DNA of 55,222 nucleotides from Streptomyces sp. AcH 505 (GTDB lineage: Bacteria; Actinomycetota; Actinomycetes; Streptomycetales; Streptomycetaceae). The DNA lies in NCBI RefSeq assembly GCF_000818175.1, contig NZ_JTIY01000002.1, positions 973,596 through 1,028,817 of the forward strand, written 5' to 3'. Positions 53,090 to 55,222 of this stretch are shown here, in pieces. Both the position numbers and the translations under genes were made by a program. The notes beneath the pieces were generated by a model, which was not told the DNA's origin, ran no database searches, and saw only the letters and a program-made list of their open reading frames with translations. Positions within the stretch are counted from its first letter, which is position 1; each line of letters opens with the position of its first letter.

Positions 53090-53542
53090 ATGGCAGCGAC
53101 CGGAGAGCAGACAGTGGGCCTGACCGTTCAGGAGATGGCGCGACGGTCGGGTTTCAGCGAACCCACGCTGCGCTACTACGAGAAGATCGGCCTGCTGGGA
53201 ACGGTCGGCCGGGACGAGTCCAGCGGTCATCGCCGGTACGCGCCGGCGACCGTGACCCGCGTCGACGCGCTGTCGTGCCTGCGCTCGTCCGGGATGACGG
53301 TGAGCGGAATGCGCCGCTATCTGGACCTGCTCGCCCAAGGGCCGTCCGCGGCGGCCGACCAGCGTGACCTGTTCGCCTCACAGGCGCAGAAGCTGGCCGC
53401 CGACATCGAGCAGCTCCAACTGCGCCTGACGTATCTGCGCCGGAAGGCGGACCTGTGGGACGCGCGTGTCCGCGGGGACGCCACGGCCGAGACGCACGCG
53501 ACCGAAGCGGTCGTGCGCGTCGTGGAACAATTCGACCACTGA
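53090..53542 (+). CDS. MerR-family regulator
   Basis: A 150-residue regulator. The winged-helix domain is LTVQEMARRSGFSEPTLRYYEKIGLLGTVGRDESSGHRRYAPATV, followed by a dimerisation coiled coil (VSGMRRYLDLLAQGP ... FASQAQKLAADIEQLQLRLTYLRRKADLWDARV). It lacks a C-terminal ligand domain; it has no metal cysteine, and is like regulators responding to aldehydes or oxidants. It lies 13 bases before the reductase gene, which it probably controls. ATG 53090 has GGAGG upstream. Confidence 0.9.
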   Translation: MAATGEQTVGLTVQEMARRSGFSEPTLRYYEKIGLLGTVGRDESSGHRRYAPATVTRVDALSCLRSSGMTVSGMRRYLDLLAQGPSAAADQRDLFASQAQKLAADIEQLQLRLTYLRRKADLWDARVRGDATAETHATEAVVRVVEQFDH

Positions 53543-53555
53543 AGGACTGAACACC

Positions 53556-54635
53556 ATGAGCACCGAAAATCTCACCCCTTCCACCACCGAGAGCGGGACG
53601 GTCCTGGTGACCGGCGGTACCGGCTTCCTGGGCGGTCACTCTGTCGCCCGGCTGCTGCGCGACGGCTACCGGACCCGCGTGACCGTTCGGGATTCCGAAC
53701 AGCGGGCCGGGGTGCTGGCAGCACTGAGGCAGGCCGACGTCGACCCCGCCGGCCGACTGGAGTTCGCCGTCGCCGACCTCAACGTCGACGACGGCTGGGC
53801 GCGGGTCATGGACGGCGTCAGTTACGTCCTGCACCACGCCTCACCCTTCCCGGCCACCCCTCCGGAGAGCGAGGAGGAACTCGTCCGGCCTGCCCGTGAC
53901 GGTGCGCAGCGCGTCATCTCCGCGGCCCGCACGGCCGGGGTGCGGCGGGTGGTGATGACGTCCTCCTACGCCGCGGTCGGCTACACGCTCAAGCCCGACA
54001 ACCACTACACGGAGGAGGACTGGACGGACCCGGACACCGAGGGCCTGCCCGCCTACCACAAGTCGAAGGTCCTGGCCGAGCGTGCGGCCTGGGACGATGT
54101 CCGCACCCACGGTGGCATCGAACTGACCGTGGTCAACCCCACCGGCATCTTCGGCCCCCAGCTGGGCGACCGGCCCTCTGCCTCCCCGGGCCTCGTACGG
54201 GGCATGCTGACCGGACAGATGCCAGTGGTGCCCGTCATGTACTTCGGCGTCGTGGACGTACGTGACGTCGTGGACCTCCACCTGCGGGCCATGCTGCACC
54301 CCAAGGCGGCAGGCGAGCGCTTCATCGCCGTCGGCGGCCCTTCGATCAGCTTCTTCGGCATGGCCCAGATCCTCCGTGAGCACTTCCCCGCCGCAGCCGA
54401 CTTGCTGCCTTCCATCGAGCTGACGATCGAGCAGGTCCGAGAGTCCGCGAAGACCCAGCCCGCCCTGCGGGACGCCGCGACCCTGCAAGGCCGGATTCCC
54501 GTCATCAGCAACGAAAAGGCCCGCTCGGTGCTGGACTGGGAACCCCGGGATGTCACCGAGACGATCGTGGCGACTGCCGAAAGCCAGCTCCAGCGCGGCC
54601 TGACCCTGCCGGAGAACCACGACCCCCGGCGATGA
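53556..54635 (+). CDS. extended SDR: NAD(P)-dependent epimerase/dihydroflavonol reductase-like
   Basis: A 359-residue extended short-chain dehydrogenase. The cofactor motif is VLVTGGTGFLGGHSVARLLRDGYRTRVTVRDSEQRAG. The active-site Ser region is VRRVVMTSSYAAVGYT and the catalytic YxxxK is YHKSKVLAERAAWD, followed by TVVNPTGIFGPQLGD. The pattern is close to dihydroflavonol-4-reductase and aldehyde reductases acting on ketones or aldehydes. It follows the MerR gene in one operon (GAAGGA before ATG 53556). The substrate is unknown; aldehyde detoxification is plausible. Confidence 0.88.
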   Translation: MSTENLTPSTTESGTVLVTGGTGFLGGHSVARLLRDGYRTRVTVRDSEQRAGVLAALRQADVDPAGRLEFAVADLNVDDGWARVMDGVSYVLHHASPFPATPPESEEELVRPARDGAQRVISAARTAGVRRVVMTSSYAAVGYTLKPDNHYTEEDWTDPDTEGLPAYHKSKVLAERAAWDDVRTHGGIELTVVNPTGIFGPQLGDRPSASPGLVRGMLTGQMPVVPVMYFGVVDVRDVVDLHLRAMLHPKAAGERFIAVGGPSISFFGMAQILREHFPAAADLLPSIELTIEQVRESAKTQPALRDAATLQGRIPVISNEKARSVLDWEPRDVTETIVATAESQLQRGLTLPENHDPRR

Positions 54636-54728
54636 TCGCCGCGTGACCCACGGCGCCCACCGGGGGCGATGACCACCGTCGGCAACCGCGATGGCGTCGC
54701 CCAGCTGATCCCACCGGGCGAGGCGGTC

Positions 54729-55222
54729 TCACATTCGGGATTTCAGCACGTCGACCTCACAGCCCGGCGCGAACGGGTCGAAACCGTGCCCGGCCAGCCA
54801 GCGAATCACCAGCAGGCTGCGCAGCGACCACCACGCGCGGATCACGTCGAGGTCGGCGTCGGTGCCGTAGCCGGCGACGACGTCGTCGAGGCATTCCTCG
54901 TGTCCGAGCGTGAGGGTGGCGAGGTCGGACATGGCATCGCCCGGGCCCGCTTCGGACCAGTCGATGATGCCCGTGATCTCGGCGCCGTCGACGAAGATGT
55001 GAGTGAGCTGCAGGTCGCCGTGTGTGAACAGCGGCGTCCACGGCCGGAGCGCGGCCTCGGCGACCTGGCGGTTGCGGGCGACCAGGTCGGCGGGCAGGAC
55101 GCCGTTCGTCACCAGTTGCTCACACTCGCTGTCGAGATCCGCCGTCAACTCGGCGAGGTCCCTTCCCCGGCTGGGCCAGGGCGGCAACGGCGCGTCGTGC
55201 AACGTCCGGATGGCGGCGCCCG
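54729..55222 (-). CDS. APH-family phosphotransferase, C-terminal part (cut by window edge)
   Basis: The N-terminal ATP-binding lobe lies beyond the right edge, so the start is not seen. The visible 164 or so residues contain the kinase catalytic loop FTHGDLQLTHIFVD and the metal-binding IIDWSEAGPGDAMSDLATL, typical of aminoglycoside phosphotransferase-fold (APH/choline kinase) enzymes. The C-terminal helices (VIRAWWSLRSLLVIRWLAGHGFD) close the fold. It could phosphorylate an antibiotic, homoserine-like small molecule or sugar; most chromosomal members are of unknown substrate. Confidence 0.85.
   Translation of the reverse strand, partial: GAAIRTLHDAPLPPWPSRGRDLAELTADLDSECEQLVTNGVLPADLVARNRQVAEAALRPWTPLFTHGDLQLTHIFVDGAEITGIIDWSEAGPGDAMSDLATLTLGHEECLDDVVAGYGTDADLDVIRAWWSLRSLLVIRWLAGHGFDPFAPGCEVDVLKSRM

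Overview
The window is high-GC actinobacterial DNA and almost certainly a Streptomyces chromosome arm. Codons end almost always in G or C. Family content is typical of the genus: a SapA-like spore-associated protein, a DUF3099 protein, mycothiol-dependent maleylpyruvate-isomerase-fold enzymes, Tat-exported hydrolases, an ABC sugar importer without its own ATPase, and many one-component regulators. No rRNA, tRNA, CRISPR array, transposase or phage gene was recognised.

Layout. (1) 0-11 kb holds regulator/target pairs for detoxification and drug efflux. They are LysR with a class A beta-lactamase, TetR with a type-B carboxylesterase, a lipoate-protein ligase, an SRPBCC protein, a SapA-like secreted protein, TetR with an MFS drug exporter, and a DrrAB-like ABC exporter operon that ends in its own MerR regulator. 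(2) 11-19 kb has an lspA paralogue, a four-domain exonuclease-BRCT-BRCT-TerD fusion, a secreted GH105 enzyme, a secreted phosphodiester glycosidase, a lipoprotein, a cupin and a truncated methyltransferase. (3) 19-27 kb is a cluster of respiratory paralogues without their usual partners: an SdhA/FrdA-like flavoprotein, a lone QcrB-type cytochrome b and a type II NADH dehydrogenase. They sit with small membrane, DUF427, cupin and VOC proteins. (4) 27-35 kb has two large divergent secreted glycosidases, a GH2 beta-galactosidase with an inserted LamG domain and a GH78 alpha-L-rhamnosidase. (5) 35-43 kb holds an unknown 332-residue protein, a GT39-type membrane glycosyltransferase, an OmpR-type two-component system, an acetolactate synthase with a leader-peptide attenuator, and an MBL-fold hydrolase. 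(6) 43-50 kb is a sugar-uptake operon (two permeases, binding protein, LacI regulator, cytoplasmic GH35 beta-galactosidase). Three matching LacI-type operators flank its two transcription starts. (7) 50-55 kb has LysR with a YeiH exporter, a mycothiol-dependent enzyme, MerR with an NAD-dependent reductase, and the C-terminal half of an APH-type phosphotransferase cut by the window edge.

Working together. The secreted GH105, GH2 and GH78 enzymes and the cytoplasmic GH35 with its importer suggest scavenging of rhamnose- and galactose-containing plant cell-wall polysaccharides (pectin rhamnogalacturonan, arabinogalactan side chains). Each set has a LacI-like palindrome at its promoter. The most notable items are the ilv-type attenuator in front of an acetolactate synthase with no ilvN or ilvC beside it, the exonuclease-BRCT-TerD fusion, the respiratory cluster, the LacI operator set and the unknown protein at 34.9 kb. 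All functional calls come from reading motifs; no database search was run.
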